Positions 1-10,852 of a stretch of 64,000 nucleotides of DNA are shown here, one piece after another (the first letter of the stretch is position 1; each line of letters begins with the position of its first letter). The position numbers and the translations under genes are program-made. The notes beneath the pieces were generated by a model. That model did not search any database, had not been told where the DNA came from, and worked only from the letters and a program-made list of their open reading frames with translations. The DNA comes from Sthenelais limicola (Eukaryota > Annelida > Polychaeta > Phyllodocida > Sigalionidae): contig OW804096.1 of NCBI GenBank assembly GCA_942159475.1, forward strand, positions 138,135,972-138,199,971, read 5' to 3'.

Positions 1-191
1 AACATCAAAGAGAAATATAAAGCCACAACCTTATACATCTTTAACTGGTTTTATAGACGCTCTATTATGTTCGCTGTGCCCTGGACTTCAAAGAAGAAGC
101 TGGTGGTGATTTACGTGGCCGGGGACGGTCTACTATAGCACTAGGGAAGGCAGTACTGTAGCAGCCTCATGAATTCAATATCACAGCATGT

Positions 192-426
192 GGGTCAGAT
201 TTTCAGAAAATGTACAATTGGCAGCTCTACACATTTAGTAAATTCCGCTAAATTAGGCTGCAATGTGGTCAATACTAGGTAAATTCAAGTATATTCGGCA
301 TTGCATTGAGTCTAGCAACCTGTTTGGTTAGGTTGAACTGTATTTTGAACTTTATTTTCGTCTGAAATTTGGGTTATTTGAGAGGATTGGTGAAGGTGAA
401 TTGTACATTTTCTGAAAATCTGACCC
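192..426 (+). mobile_element. MITE-A, class alpha, full length (type copy)
   Basis: Non-autonomous inverted-repeat element of 235 bp. The left end reads GGGTCAGATTTTCAGAAAAT followed by GTACAATT, and the right end is the inverted complement ending CTGACCC. It is flanked by ATGT at 188-191 and 427-430, a 4-bp target duplication. No coding capacity. The class alpha interior contains GGCTGCAATTTGGTCAATAC and ATTCTAGCAATCTGTTTGGT. Class beta has GATTTAAAGTATCAGTTCTG, and class gamma has GTATTCATTCAATAAATCTG. I cannot assign a transposase superfamily from the ends alone. Confidence 0.9.
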
Positions 427-464
427 ATGTACTCTATTAGGAGAGATTTCTTCAGGAGGAATAT

Positions 465-700
465 GAGTCAGAATTTCAGAAAATGTACAATTGGCAGCTC
501 TACACATTTAGGAAAATACTCCTAAATAAGGCTGAAAAATGAAGAATAACGGGTATATCTGAGTATTTTTGGTATCGTATTGATTTAAAGCATCAGTTCT
601 GTTGTGTTGAACTGCATTTTGAAGCTCATTTTTGTCTTAAATGTGGGTTATTTGAGAGGATTGGTGATGGTGAATTGTGCATTTTCTGAAAGTCTGACCC
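465..700 (+). mobile_element. MITE-A, class beta, full length
   Basis: The left end is mutated to GAGTCAG and the right end is CTGACCC. Flanked by ATAT on both sides (461-464, 701-704). Confidence 0.85.
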
Positions 701-817
701 ATATAGGGGGAGGAGGGGGGTGGGTGCCTGTCACGCTGGTGGAAGAGAGTTGGGAAGGGGGGCTAAAAGGTATGTAGACTTAGTACATGGGCATTGCTCT
801 GACAATAACGTAGCTAT

Positions 818-1020
818 GGGCCAGATCTTTAGAAAATGTACAATTGGCCTTAACCAATCCTCTCCAATAACCCAAATTTATGACCAAAATGAGCTTCAAA
901 ATATAGGTTAACATAACAGACAGAATACACTCAGATATACCTAGTATTTATCATTTTTCACTCTGATTTAGCAGAATTTGTCAGATGTATAGAACTGTAG
1001 ATTGTGCTTTTTCTGAAAAA
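818..1020 (-). mobile_element. MITE-A, class gamma, right end eroded
   Basis: Starts GGGCCAGATC and reads class gamma in reverse. It stops at TTTTCTGAAAA without the final TCTGACCC, so no target duplication can be read. Confidence 0.75.
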
Positions 1021-1075
1021 CTACTGTGCATGAACAATTATTAAATATATAGCAATATAGCAATGCATATACTAA

Positions 1076-1148
1076 GCCTCTGTGGCGCAATGGATAGCGC
1101 GCTGGACTTCTAATCCAGAGGTTGTGGGTTCGAGTCCCACCGGAGGTG
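1076..1148 (+). tRNA. trnR(ucu): tRNA-Arg (anticodon UCU)
   Basis: A 73-nt cloverleaf without intron. Acceptor stem GCCTCTG pairs with CGGAGGT (with G-T wobbles) and the discriminator is G. D arm is GCGC..GCGC. Anticodon stem-loop CTGGA-CTTCTAA-TCCAG gives anticodon TCT. T arm is GTGGG-TTCGAGT-CCCAC. The internal A box (TGGCGCAATGG) and B box (GGTTCGAGTCC) are intact. CCA is not encoded, as expected for a eukaryotic gene. A short T run at about 1160 and a longer one at about 1178 could end Pol III transcription. It stands alone between repeats, with no intact tRNA-derived SINE body attached. Confidence 0.96.
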
Positions 1149-1479
1149 GGGAAAACTATTTTGAAACTAAAAGCTGTTTTTTTTAACTTTGTGTGCTAAA
1201 AGTGGGCTTCTATGACTACCTTCCCACTTTATGTCTATTCTACCTCACCAACCCACCCTCCTCCACAACCCGCCCCCTCCCACTCTCCAGCCAAGCGGAG
1301 ATAAGTGGCTCCTTCTTCAAAGCATTGAGATAAGAAATTCTCACTTAAATGGAGAACACGATTACCTTTTTCATCCTCCCCAAGTAGCAGATATATTATG
1401 TGTAGGGAGTTGTGAAATTGACCTCAATATAGGCTGGTACTGGAGGAAGAGGGATGGGATATAAGTGATGTGTTATATG
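1149..1479. other. unassigned spacer
   Basis: Contains a short C-rich stretch near 1250-1290. No gene, repeat family or element end recognised. Confidence 0.5.
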
Positions 1480-1504
1480 GAAATGAGTCACAAGTCGCAT
1501 TATC

Positions 1505-1895
1505 TAAAAGCTAGATTTAGATTTAGAAAATATTTTATTCAGGTCTACGAACGTTTCTATACATGTAGCATGAATATTTTCAGGACAGCCTGATTGTAAA
1601 GAAAAAATAAGGAAGAAGCTTTACATCATTCTCTACTAATACCAGTTTAAGATTTAGAAGTTAATACATTAGAGTAGTTTATGCTAGATTTATATAATAA
1701 GAAAAAAGACAAAAAATTACATGGTCTATACAAGTAACAAAAAAGATAAAAACAGGTACCTACACTCAAAACAATTTGTAAGTGGAAGAGTTTCAGGAAG
1801 AGAACTAAAAAACATGAATATACAGTTTTATCGACGCCGTGCTCTTTCATATTAACCATTAATAATCCACCCCAGTAGTCAAGGACCATGATGGA
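1505..1895 (-). mobile_element. LINE 3' end fragment, same family as 36393-37675
   Basis: Matches the 3' part of the LINE at 36.4-36.85 kb by eye: both read TTTTATTCAGG, then ATGAATATTTTCAGGACAGC or a close variant, and later a GCCGTGCTCTT-like segment. The tail end is on the left, so the element is on the minus strand. No RT coding sequence remains here. Confidence 0.6.
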
Positions 1896-1924
1896 AGACC
1901 AGGATTTCTTTTCTGAAACATGGC

Positions 1925-1980
1925 TCCTATTTGTACGACATATTTAGGTACAAATAAAAAATATATTGAATTGAATTGAA
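1925..1980 (+). mobile_element. LINE 3' tail with ATTGA repeats
   Basis: Reads ACAAATAAAAAATATATTGA and then repeated ATTGA units, the form of a non-LTR retrotransposon 3' terminus ending in a microsatellite. A similar tail is at 57265-57300, and an inverted relative at 29704-29740. Confidence 0.5.
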
Positions 1981-2225
1981 AATGTGGACTTTAGGATACC
2001 ATCAATGTGCTGAGTTGTCCACAAGTCGCAAAAAATGGATTTTAGGATATCATCAGATTTGAAAAAATAGGATAAAGCGGATTCCAAAGATGGTAAACAT
2101 GAAGGACATCCAAGCAACTATTCTGTATTTCATGTTTGATATATTTATGTTTGAAATATGGTTTGCAATATCTTTGGGTGGATAATGATCAGTAAAGTTA
2201 TTAAATCTACTCCATACTCTGATAC

Positions 2226-2602
2226 TCTCCCAAAAACCTCAATGACCTCAAGCTGTTTTTAAACCTATGTCGTAGGAAATAAAAACTTTTTAAAAAAAAA
2301 TTAAAAAAAAATGACTGAAGTGGAGAAGAAAACCTCAAAAAATATATGATTCGTCAATAGACCTTTTTTTATGATGATTTGTACCTCCGAAAAAAAATGG
2401 ATTCTTGAGATTCGTCTAATGCTATATTATTTGAAAGATTATCTTCTCTCACATTTCTACCAAAATTATTGTTAAAAATGCTCAAAGAATGTACTTCTTC
2501 GTTTCGCTTACTCATTACCAAATTCATGTTTTCCTTGAGTATCATGAGATTACCATGTACCATGAAAATGTGCTCAATAAAAATTCTTAAAAAAGAAAAA
2601 AA
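2226..2602. other. AT-rich spacer
   Basis: Contains an A-rich stretch at 2290-2312. The short ORFs here have no recognisable content. Confidence 0.5.
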
Positions 2603-2747
2603 TATAACCCAAATTAAAGAGGAAAATCCGGTTAAATATACAGTTCAACATAACCAAACGGATTTATTGAATGAATACAATTACAGAATATACTCAGATA
2701 TACCTAGTATTAGAACTGTAGGTTGTGCATTTTCTGAAAATCTGACA
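2603..2747 (-). mobile_element. MITE-A, class gamma, left part missing
   Basis: Begins inside the element at ATAACCCAAAT and runs to TCTGACAC. Part of the interior before the right arm is also missing. Confidence 0.7.
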
Positions 2748-2753
2748 CATTAT

Positions 2754-2988
2754 GGGTCAGATTTTCAGAAAATGTACAATTGGCAGCTGTACACAGTTAG
2801 TAAATTCTGCTAAATTAGGCTACAATTTGGTCAATACTAGGTAAATTCGAGTATATTCGGCATGTCATTGATTTTAGCAATCTGTTTAGTTAGGTTGAAC
2901 TGTATTTTGAACCTTATTTTTGTCTGAAAATTGGGTTATTTGAGAAGATTGGTGAAGGCTGATTGTACATTTTCTGAAAATCTGACCC
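2754..2988 (+). mobile_element. MITE-A, class alpha, full length
   Basis: 235 bp with TTAT on both sides (2750-2753, 2989-2992). It lies 6 bp after another copy in the opposite orientation. Confidence 0.9.
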
Positions 2989-3095
2989 TTATATTACCCA
3001 TGGCGATGTATAGGACCATACATTATGCCATGATCTAGGCGGATCCACACCAAATAGGGCTATATTAGCCCATTGCATATTATAATATAATAATC

Positions 3096-3129
3096 ACACA
3101 CAAAAAGAAATATATTTCTTTTTGTGTGT
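3096..3129. repeat. perfect 34-bp palindrome
   Basis: Two 17-bp arms (left ACACACAAAAAGAAATA) meet without a spacer at 3112/3113. Mostly A+T with GT ends. Confidence 0.9.
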
Positions 3130-3205
3130 TTATCATGTTACAAACAACAATAGGCGTTATCCTCTTTTCAGGTTAAGAATAGAAATATTGTTGATTGATG
3201 AGTTA

Positions 3206-3405
3206 AGGGTCGTCTCCACTGGCTGCGGTAAGCTCTGCGGTAAGCCTTGCGATGGTGCTGTGTTGTTGAGGAGTGGCGAGGTTGTGCCTACATCGTTCAC
3301 TGACCATGTAGGTAAGGATCTCGTCATTCCTCACCACCTACAGAACCAGTAAAAACCATCGCAAGGCTTACCGCAGAGATTACCGCAGCCAGTGGAGACC
3401 ACCCT
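3206..3405. mobile_element. Harbinger-like foldback MITE, TTA target duplication
   Basis: Long inverted arms: AGGGTCGTCTCCACTGGCTG at the left and its near-perfect complement at the right, continuing through GCGGTAAGCCTTGCGATGG for about 48 bp. Flanked by TTA at 3203-3205 and 3406-3408. A 3-bp TTA duplication with G-rich ends is characteristic of PIF/Harbinger elements. No transposase is present. Confidence 0.8.
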
Positions 3406-3533
3406 TTATGGATGAAAGAGTATGATGGCTATGATTTGTTGGTTATGGATTTGTCTTTCAACAGTTTTACTTATATTTCGATTAATTTGATTTGTTGAAA
3501 TAACATGGTGGACATTTACTTATGGGTCAGATC

Positions 3534-3757
3534 TAAAGAAAGTGCACAATTCGCCGTTATGCCTTTAGGAAATTCTGCTAAATTAGGCTGGAAAATGATG
3601 AATACCGGGAACATCTGAGTATATTTTGGTAACGCATTGATTTAAAGTATCAGTTCTGTTATGTTAAACTACATTTTGAAGCTCATTTTTGTCTTAAATG
3701 TGGGTTATTTGAGAGGATTGGTGAAGGCGAATTGTACATTTTCTGAAAATCTGACCC
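3534..3757 (+). mobile_element. MITE-A, class beta
   Basis: Both ends are present, with the left arm diverged (ATCTAAAGAAAGTG). Flanks TTAT and ATGT do not match. Confidence 0.85.
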
Positions 3758-4230
3758 ATGTTGCACTTTCCTACGGGAGTTGGTTCCTTGAGGCTGTGAA
3801 ATGGTTAGGGCAACATTGGAAAGAGCGTCACTGATTGGTTTAACTTAGTTTACGTAACCAGTCAGAAGCTAGCTGTAACTTGGCAGTGTTTGAGAATCAG
3901 TTGGCTCCAGTGGAATCTACCCATGATGCATAGCAATGAGTTCCAGTTTTAAAGGAGAAGATTGATCTTAATTGTAATAATTTAAATGAGGAATAATTGC
4001 TTTATGGATGTTGTAAATTATGACGAATCACTACTGTTTATGATTATTTGTGACAAGCTACTTAAGTGATGAGATGTTAAGCATAGTATAAGTATGGATA
4101 GAGATGTAAATGGTGTTATTTGATGCTTTTTCTCTTATGTCGGTATATTATTAACCATGTGCTTAGAATTGTATATGCCTCGAAGGCAGGTATCAGAAAT
4201 AAAGTCTGTTGTAAAAACAAAAAAAATATT
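3758..4230 (+). other. possible retroposed 3' end with poly(A)
   Basis: Non-repetitive in this window. It ends with a GCCTCGAAGGC hairpin, AATAAAGTCTGTTG, and an A-rich run at about 4215-4227. That is how an mRNA or LINE 3' end looks after retroposition. No ORF was recognised and its parent is unknown. Confidence 0.35.
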
Positions 4231-4310
4231 GATTAGTTCACAAAGCTTCAAAAGAACGTCCTTAAACTAGCCAGTCAGCTTTGTTGAGTAATGACATGAC
4301 ATCAAGATAA

Positions 4311-4535
4311 GGGTCAAATTTCAGAAAATGCAAAATCTACAGTTCTACACATCTATCAAATGCTACTTAATTAGAGTAAAAATTGATAACTACTAGGTAT
4401 ATCTGAGTGTATTCTGTATTGTATTCATTCAATAAATCTGTCTGGTTATATTGAACTGTATTTTGAACCAGAGTTATGCCTTTAATTTGGGTTATTTGAG
4501 AGGATTGATGAAGGCCAATTTCCCCAAGGCTTGAC
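4311..4535 (+). mobile_element. MITE-A, class gamma, right end eroded
   Basis: Left end is GGGTCAAATTTCAGAAAAT. The right arm has decayed to TTTCCCCAAGGCTTGAC. Confidence 0.75.
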
Positions 4536-4549
4536 AGACAACATCCATT

Positions 4550-4880
4550 TCCAATACATCAGATCAATACAAGATAAGACAATATGGGAGTAATATCGGA
4601 GCGCACAGTATGAATCCCGCTAATTGGTGCGATCACGAGTGGAATATGGGATGATGATGTATAGCGGGGAGTCGTTCCTCATCACATGTCCATAAACATA
4701 TTGTTCCCTCAGCTGCTGTTCCTATTATCGCTCAGATGGGAGGTCTTTGAGCAGGAACCTTAGCAGTTTTATATCTGAAAGATAATTGGCCATCAGAGGT
4801 TTTATCCCCCCACTACTCATTTAACCGCAGCCGGAAGTGGTGGAGCAGCTTCATTACTGCGCATGTGCAGTGGGATTGAA
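4550..4880. promoter_or_regulatory. candidate conserved non-coding segment
   Basis: Not repeated in the window and richer in complex words than its surroundings: GCTAATTGGTGCGATCACG, a forkhead-like CATAAACATATTG, GATAATTGGCC and GGTTTTATCC. Called on composition and motif look only; there is no comparison to another genome. Confidence 0.25.
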
Positions 4881-5094
4881 GGGAGGCCATTTTGTGATTA
4901 TCAATATTTTAATTTAATTTTTGATTCTTAAAAGGGCTAATTGAATGTTAAATGTTACTTTTTGTTTACAATGCAAATGCAATATAAATTTGATGGTTTG
5001 TATCTGGTTCAGGTCGATTAAAATGTATAGTTGTACCCAAAATAATATCAGAAAAAAGGTTTGCAAAAGCTTTGGTTTTCTTACCTATAGTTCT

Positions 5095-5345
5095 AACCTA
5101 TGGTTATACCCATGGTCATTCCAATGGTCACACCCATGTATATATATGTTTATATGGTTTTACCCCATTATATAAATAAGGTTTATGGTCAAACCCATGG
5201 TCTTACCCATTTTTATACCCATGGTCATGGTCATAACCATGGTCATACCTACGGTAACCAAGGGTTATTACCCATGATAATAACCATGGTTATACCCTTG
5301 ACTATAACCATACTTATACCCATGGTTATTCCCAGGGTTATAGCC
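5095..5345. repeat. degenerate minisatellite, about 18 bp unit
   Basis: Irregular tandem variants of GGTTATACCCATGGTCAT over about 250 bp. ORFs through it are by-products of the repeat. Confidence 0.75.
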
Positions 5346-5564
5346 CACTGAGTGTGTCTGAAATATGATAATGTTTATCCGTCTCTCTCTCAGTGCAGGG
5401 ACTAATGATAGTCAGTTCAATCGATAGACCTCCACCGTTGTCACCTTATTTTAATTCTTTTATCAGTAAAGGGAGGTGCTGGTAGATAGACCTCGGCATG
5501 TTAGTAGCAGCGTGGAGACGGGGAATAGAGAGTCTATTGATTATCTCAGCTCCCAAAATAAAAT

Positions 5565-6282
5565 GTGATGTGTTCCTCGAAAATGAGTCACAAGTCGCAG
5601 AATTGATATTTTTCCAAGTGATTGTTTCACAGGATCTCTTTATCAAAATGTTTTGGTTTTTAGAGGGTTTAGCACTTATGGGTCAGATTTTCAGAAAATG
5701 TACAATTGGCAGCTCTACACATTTAGGAAATTCTCCTAAATTAGGCTGAAAAATAATGAATACTGGGTATATCTGAGTATATTTGGTATCACATTGGTTT
5801 AAAGTATCAGTTCTGTTATGTTAAACTGCATTTTGAAGTTCATTTTTGTCTTAAATGTGGGTTATTTGAGAGGATCGGTGAAGGCGAATTGTACATTTCC
5901 TGAAAATCTGACCCTTATATTCATATGAACCTATACAACAAATATCAGGACACTGTATCAAATATATCCTTGCGTTTTGAAGGCCTTCGTATGGAGCATA
6001 TTTAGTTACTTTACTGGTAATTACCCATCCAGAAACATTGCAAACTTATTTTTTCAAAAATAAAAATATCAAGCTGAAAATATAGAAATACTTATTAGGT
6101 CCCCTATTGTTTACTATCATTGGAATCGGTTGATCTCTTTTTAAATTATTCTTTTTTAAGGGCTTACTGGAAGAGTTATCAGTAGATGTATATGTCCAAT
6201 TCTGTAAATTATTTACTGAATAAAAGTTCTATATGAAATCCATATTTTGCGACTTATGACTCATCTTCCTAAAACGGATCAC
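5565..6282 (-). mobile_element. MITE-B carrying a nested MITE-A and a second insertion
   Basis: Left end is GTGATGTGTTCCTCGAAAAT, and the right end at 6241-6282 is its inverted partner. The copy is interrupted by MITE-A at 5680-5914 and, after about 6150, by foreign sequence ending near TGAATAAAAGTTC that resembles a LINE tail. Confidence 0.75.
5680..5914 (+). mobile_element. MITE-A, class beta, inside MITE-B
   Basis: Flanked by TTAT at 5676-5679 and 5915-5918. The MITE-B interior continues on both sides (GGGTTTAGCACTTAT, then TTATATTCATATGAA), so this copy arrived after the MITE-B. Confidence 0.9.
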
Positions 6283-6283
6283 T

Positions 6284-6691
6284 GTGATGTGTTTCAGGAA
6301 AATGAGTCATAAGTCGCAAAAAATAGATTTTGAGAGTCCATTGTATTTGAAAAGATGAGATCGAGCCGATTCCAATGATAGTAGAGAGTCTAATAATCCA
6401 ACACGTATTTCTAGATTTTAAGTTTGATATTTTTATTTTGGAAAAAAAAAGGTTGCAATATTTCTGGGGGGTAATAAACAGTAAAGTTACTAAATATAGT
6501 CTATATAAGTACCTTTAAAACGAAAGGATATATTATATACATTGTCCTGAAATTTGATACACCGATCGATATATCTATAAGTGATAAGCTCCCCCAAAAT
6601 TAGAACATTCCAATAAAGTGATCTTGTAAAATAAACACTTTGAAAAATATTATTTTTGCGACTTATGACTCATTTTCCTGGAACACACCAC
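6284..6691 (+). mobile_element. MITE-B, full length
   Basis: From GTGATGTGTTTCAGGAAAAT to CTGGAACACACCAC. It abuts the previous MITE-B with one base between. Flanks do not form a duplication. Confidence 0.85.
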
Positions 6692-6730
6692 TATGATGGG
6701 CCTGGTGTATCGCCTTTTCTTTTCTTTTAG

Positions 6731-7237
6731 GCTACATCATTGGGCCCTTGTAGCAGGTAATATGGAATGCTATAGACTTCATCATTGGGCCCTTGTAGCG
6801 GGTAATATGGAATGCTATAGGCCACAGCATTGGGTCATTGTAGCAGGTAATATGGAATGCTATAGGCTACAGCATTGGGTCATTGTAGCAGGTAATATGG
6901 AATGTTATAGACTACATCATTGGGCCCTTGTAGCGGGTAATATGGAATGCTATAGGCTTCAGCATTGGGTCATTGTAGCAGGTAATATGGAATGCTATAG
7001 GCTACAGCATTGGGTCATTGTATCAGGTAATATGGAATGCTATAGGCTACAGCATTGGGTCATTGTAGCAGGTAATATGGAATGCTATAGGCTACAGCAT
7101 GGGGTCATTGTAGCAGGTAATATGGAATGCTATAGGCTACAGCATTGGGTCATTGTAGCAGGTAATATGGATTGCCATAGGCTACAGCATTGGGTCATTG
7201 TAGCAGGTAGTATGGATTGCCATAGGCCACAGCATTG
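6731..7237. repeat. 45-bp minisatellite, about 11 copies
   Basis: Units such as GGCTACAGCATTGGGTCATT followed by GTAGCAGGTAATATGGAATG and CTATA. The unit is a multiple of three without stops, which creates a 181-codon open frame with a 15-residue repeat. It has no other coding signs. Confidence 0.92.
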
Positions 7238-7449
7238 AGATCTGTATTACATACAACAGGTAACAAGGCCTGTGTTTTGCTCACTACACTCACTCTTAAT
7301 TTCAATCAAATTTAAGTTATTTTTTCACCATGGAAAAAGTATAACTAACCCCCAAATCGCCTCGGGCAATCTCCAAGTGTAATATTACACTGTACAATTA
7401 TTACACAGGCCATGTGGTTTCCTCTGTTACATATATCCACTTACTGCAA

Positions 7450-7792
7450 TAGGGGAGTTACATGTCTCACTGCGCATGTCTGTTACAGTGCATGCTGAGA
7501 TAGATTCTGATGAAATCTGACATACAAATATTTGGCAAAAGTTTTATCGAAAATTGCAATAATGTTTTCACCAATATCATTGCTTTTGTAAATGATCTAT
7601 GAAAACTAAATGCATGATGGGAAAGAAGGGGACTTGTGTGATGGAAACATGTTTAACACATGGATATTGACATTAGAGCATTGATAAATATTCCATGCTG
7701 AACATGGCATGTTTTCTATAGATTTTATACCCTACCATTAGTCCCATAATTCCATATGAATCAATATTCAAAATGGCGGCTATACAACTCCT
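7450..7792 (-). mobile_element. MITE-C, near full length
   Basis: Left end is TAGGGGAGTTACAT, and the right end is GGCGGCTATACAACTCC, where the final CCCTA has decayed. Interior words include CATGCTGAACATGGCATG and CCCATAATTCCATATG. Confidence 0.8.
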
Positions 7793-8102
7793 CTTTGGCC
7801 ATACTTCCATGTTCGAAATAAAATCAACCTTGAACTTTGTAATTATCCTGTTACTGGGAGAGAAATCATTTAAGAAAGGAAACTCTAAGCACATTTTGGT
7901 GCTATTCTGTATTTTGAGTTAAGCTTAACACCCTTCCTCTACAAGCCCTGGAGACACATTATATAGAGCTGGTAAGTGTATCTATGTCAGTTAGAGCTGC
8001 TCATATGGCCACTATTCCTGTCATCAAGCCCTGACACCGCCTGTAATGACTCGTCTGGATATTCTCACATCTAGTGACGGTCAGATACAGCTGTATTTTC
8101 AC
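7793..8102. other. unassigned spacer
   Basis: No gene or repeat recognised. A single 18-bp-array-like unit (TTAAAGCTACACTCTCAG) occurs just after it, at about 8104. Confidence 0.45.
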
Positions 8103-8160
8103 TTAAAGCTACACTCTCAGCGGTTACTACTTACAAAATCTTATTTTCTTACCAAATTCA

Positions 8161-8845
8161 CTCATGTTATGACTTATTAGGACTGGATTTACCGATATTC
8201 TGCTGCTGTTATATGTTTATAGAAGAGTTACTCATATCATGACTTATAGGACTGGATTTATCAATATTCTGCTGCTGGTATATGTTTATACAAGAGTTAC
8301 TCATATTATGACTTATAGGACTGGATTTATCAATATTCTGCTGCTGTTATATGTTTATACAATAGTTACTCATATTATGACTTATAGGACTGGATTTATC
8401 AATATTCTGCTGCTGTTATATGTTTATACAATAGTTACTCATATTATGACTTATAGGACTGGATTTATCAATATTCTGCTGCTGTTATATGTTTATACAA
8501 GAGTTACTCATATTATGACTTATAGGACTGGATTTACCAATATTCTGCTGCTGTTATATGTTTATACAAGAGTTACTCATATCATGACTTATAGGACTGG
8601 ATTTATCAATATTCGGCTGCTGGTATATGTTTATACAAGAGTTACTCATATTATGACTTATAGGACTGGATTTATCAATATTCTGCTGCTATATGTTTAT
8701 ACAAGAGTTACTCATATTATGACTTATAGGACTGGATTTATCAATCTTCTGCTGCTATATGTTTATACAATAGTTACTCATATTATGACTTATAGGACTG
8801 GATTTATCAAGATTCTGCAGCTGTTATATGTTTATACAAGAGTTT
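8161..8845 (+). repeat. 69-bp satellite array, about 10 copies (locus 1)
   Basis: Units contain GACTTATAGGACTGGATTTA, then TCAATATTCTGCTGCTGTTA, TATGTTTATACAAGAGTTAC and TCATATTAT. Copies are nearly identical; two are 3 bp shorter. The unit stays open in one frame, giving a spurious 202-codon ORF of 23-residue repeats. Confidence 0.95.
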
Positions 8846-8898
8846 GAAGTAGAGACAGTCAAGCAAAAACAGCTGCCGGTGAGCAATAACAAGTGTAC

Positions 8899-9888
8899 TG
8901 CACCCTCAGTTAAAGCTGCACCCTCAGTTAAAGCTGCACTCTCAGTTAAAGCTGCACGCTCAGTTAAAGCTGCACCCTCAGTTAAAGCTGCACTCTCAGT
9001 TAAAGCTGCACTCTCAGTTAAAGCTGCACTCTCAGTTAAAGCTGCACTCTCAGTTAAAGCTGCACTCTCAGTTAAAGCTGCACTCTCAGTTAAAGCTGCA
9101 CTCTCAGTTAAAGCTGCACTCTCAGTTAAAGCTGCACTCTCAGTTAAAGCTGCACCCTCAGTTAAAGCTGCACCCTCAGTTAAAGCTGCACCCTCAGTTA
9201 AAGCTGCACCCTCAGTTAAAGCTACACCCTCAGTTAAAGCTGCACTCTCAGTTAAAGCAGCACTCTCAGTTAAAGCTGCACCCTCAGTTAAAGCAGCACT
9301 CTCAGTTAAAGCTGCACCCTCAGTTAAAGCTACACCCTCAGTTAAAGCAGCACTCTCAGTTAAAGCTGCACCCTCAGTTAAAGCTACACCCTCAGTTAAA
9401 GCAGCACTCTCAGTTAAAGCTGCACCCTCAGTTAAAGCTACACCCTCAGTTAAAGCAGCAGTCTCAGTTAAAGCTGCACCCTCAGTTAAAGCTACACCCT
9501 CAGTTAAAGCAGCACTCTCAGTTAAAGCTGCACTCTCAGTTAAAGCTACACCCTCAGTTAAAGCAGCACTCTCAGTTAAAGCTGCACCCTCAGTTAAAGC
9601 TACACCCTCAGTTAAAGCAGCACTCTCAGTTAAAGCTGCACCCTCAGTTAAAGCTACACCCTCAGTTAAAGCTACACCCTCAGTTAAAGCAGCACTCTCA
9701 GTTAAAGCTGCACCCTCAGTTAAAGCTACACCCTCAGTTAAAGCAGCACTCTCAGTTAAAGCTGCACCCTCAGTTAAAGCAGCACTCTCAGTTAAAGCTG
9801 CACCCTCAGTTAAAGCTACACCCTCAGTTAAAGCTACACCCTCAGTTAAAGCAGCACTCTCAGTTAAAGCAGCACCCTCAGTTAAAGG
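8899..9888 (+). repeat. 18-bp satellite array, about 55 copies (locus 1)
   Basis: Units are variants of GTTAAAGCTGCACTCTCA. From about 9230 onward, three variants alternate (GCAGCACT, GCTGCACC, GCTACACC) to give a 54-bp higher-order repeat. Both strands are open in the frames set by the unit, which yields false ORFs of 364 and 355 codons. Confidence 0.95.
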
Positions 9889-10320
9889 CAAGTGTTATCT
9901 AACATTACATAACATCGTGTAACCTCATTATATCTATAACAATTAATAATTATCACCCATTTGTAATATCATCTCATTACTAAAATCGCTAATTATGCTT
10001 AGGTACCCAGTACTGTGCAAGTCTACTTATTCATGCTAGGCCATGGATATTACATAACAGGCTCCCCTCCCCCTATTCCTTATCCACACCCTGGAGGAAG
10101 ATCTGTACTTTGACTAGATCATTACACGTGTCTCAGTGTTCCTTCCATCACACCTTAACACAAGATAACCTTATATAACTCTAGAATCAGGTGAATAAGC
10201 CATGTTATGTACATACTGCACCTCTTGCCCTTCTGTAGACCTTATGTGGGGACCTTGTATACTCACCTGTAAGACAGAAATAAGACATTTATTAGTAACA
10301 TGGATAACGAATCAACATGT
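9889..10320. other. unassigned spacer
   Basis: Ordinary complex sequence. No gene, repeat family or element end recognised. Confidence 0.5.
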
Positions 10321-10551
10321 GGGTCAGATTTTCAGAAAATGTACAATTCAACTTCACCGATCTCCTCAAATAACCCAAATATCGAACGAAAATAAAGTTC
10401 AAAATACAGTTCAACCTAGCCAAATAGACTGCTAGAATCAATGCAATGCCGAATATACTCGAATTTACTATTGGCCAGATTGCAGCCTAATTTAGCAGAA
10501 TTGACTCCATGTGTAGAGCTGCCAATTGTACATTTTCTGAAAATCTGACAC
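10321..10551 (-). mobile_element. MITE-A, class alpha, full length
   Basis: GGGTCAG to CTGACAC. Flanks ATGT and ATTT differ at one position. Confidence 0.88.
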
Positions 10552-10624
10552 ATTTAGTTCTTGCTTCACCCGTATTGTATGACTACATGTTTTAGCTTAT
10601 CATCAAATCTCTATCAAAAATCAT

Positions 10625-10790
10625 GTGATGTGTCATAAAAACATGAGTGACAAGTAGCAAAAAATGGATTTTGAGATATCATCATATTTGAAAAAATGAG
10701 ATCAAGTCGATTCCAATGATAGTAATCACTTATAGGACATCTAATAAACATTTCCATATTTTAAGTTTGATAAAAAAAAACACATTTGCA
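10625..10790 (+). mobile_element. MITE-B left half, fused to a MITE-C fragment
   Basis: Begins GTGATGTGTCATAAAAAC and runs through GATTCCAATGATAGTAA to the poly(A) of the interior. It then switches to MITE-C sequence (CCCATAATTCCATGCGAATC) up to 10852. Confidence 0.7.
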
Positions 10791-10852
10791 CTACCATTTG
10801 CCCCATAATTCCATGCGAATCAAGATTCGAAATGGCGGCTATGCAAATCGCC
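10791..10852 (-). mobile_element. MITE-C terminal fragment
   Basis: Contains AAATGGCGGCTATGCAAATC then GCCTA, the CATAGCCGCC end of MITE-C in reverse. Confidence 0.7.

Larger units (their letters stand above)
1480..2225 (+). mobile_element. degraded MITE-B interrupted by LINE 3' ends
   Basis: ATGAGTCACAAGTCGCA at about 1483 is the MITE-B left end. MITE-B interior resumes at about 2020 (AAGTCGCAAAAAATGGATTT) and fades near 2225. The roughly 500 bp between them is LINE-derived. Confidence 0.6.

Noticed and set aside
6693..7238. 181-codon ORF of 15-residue repeats
   Set aside because: Product of the 45-bp minisatellite.
8239..8847. 202-codon ORF of 23-residue repeats
   Set aside because: Product of the 69-bp satellite; two 66-bp units and decayed ends show no selection for a protein.
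8824..9922. Open frames of 355 and 364 codons on both strands
   Set aside because: Both arise from an 18-bp repeat unit without stops; mirrored ORFs on both strands and no non-repeat coding content.
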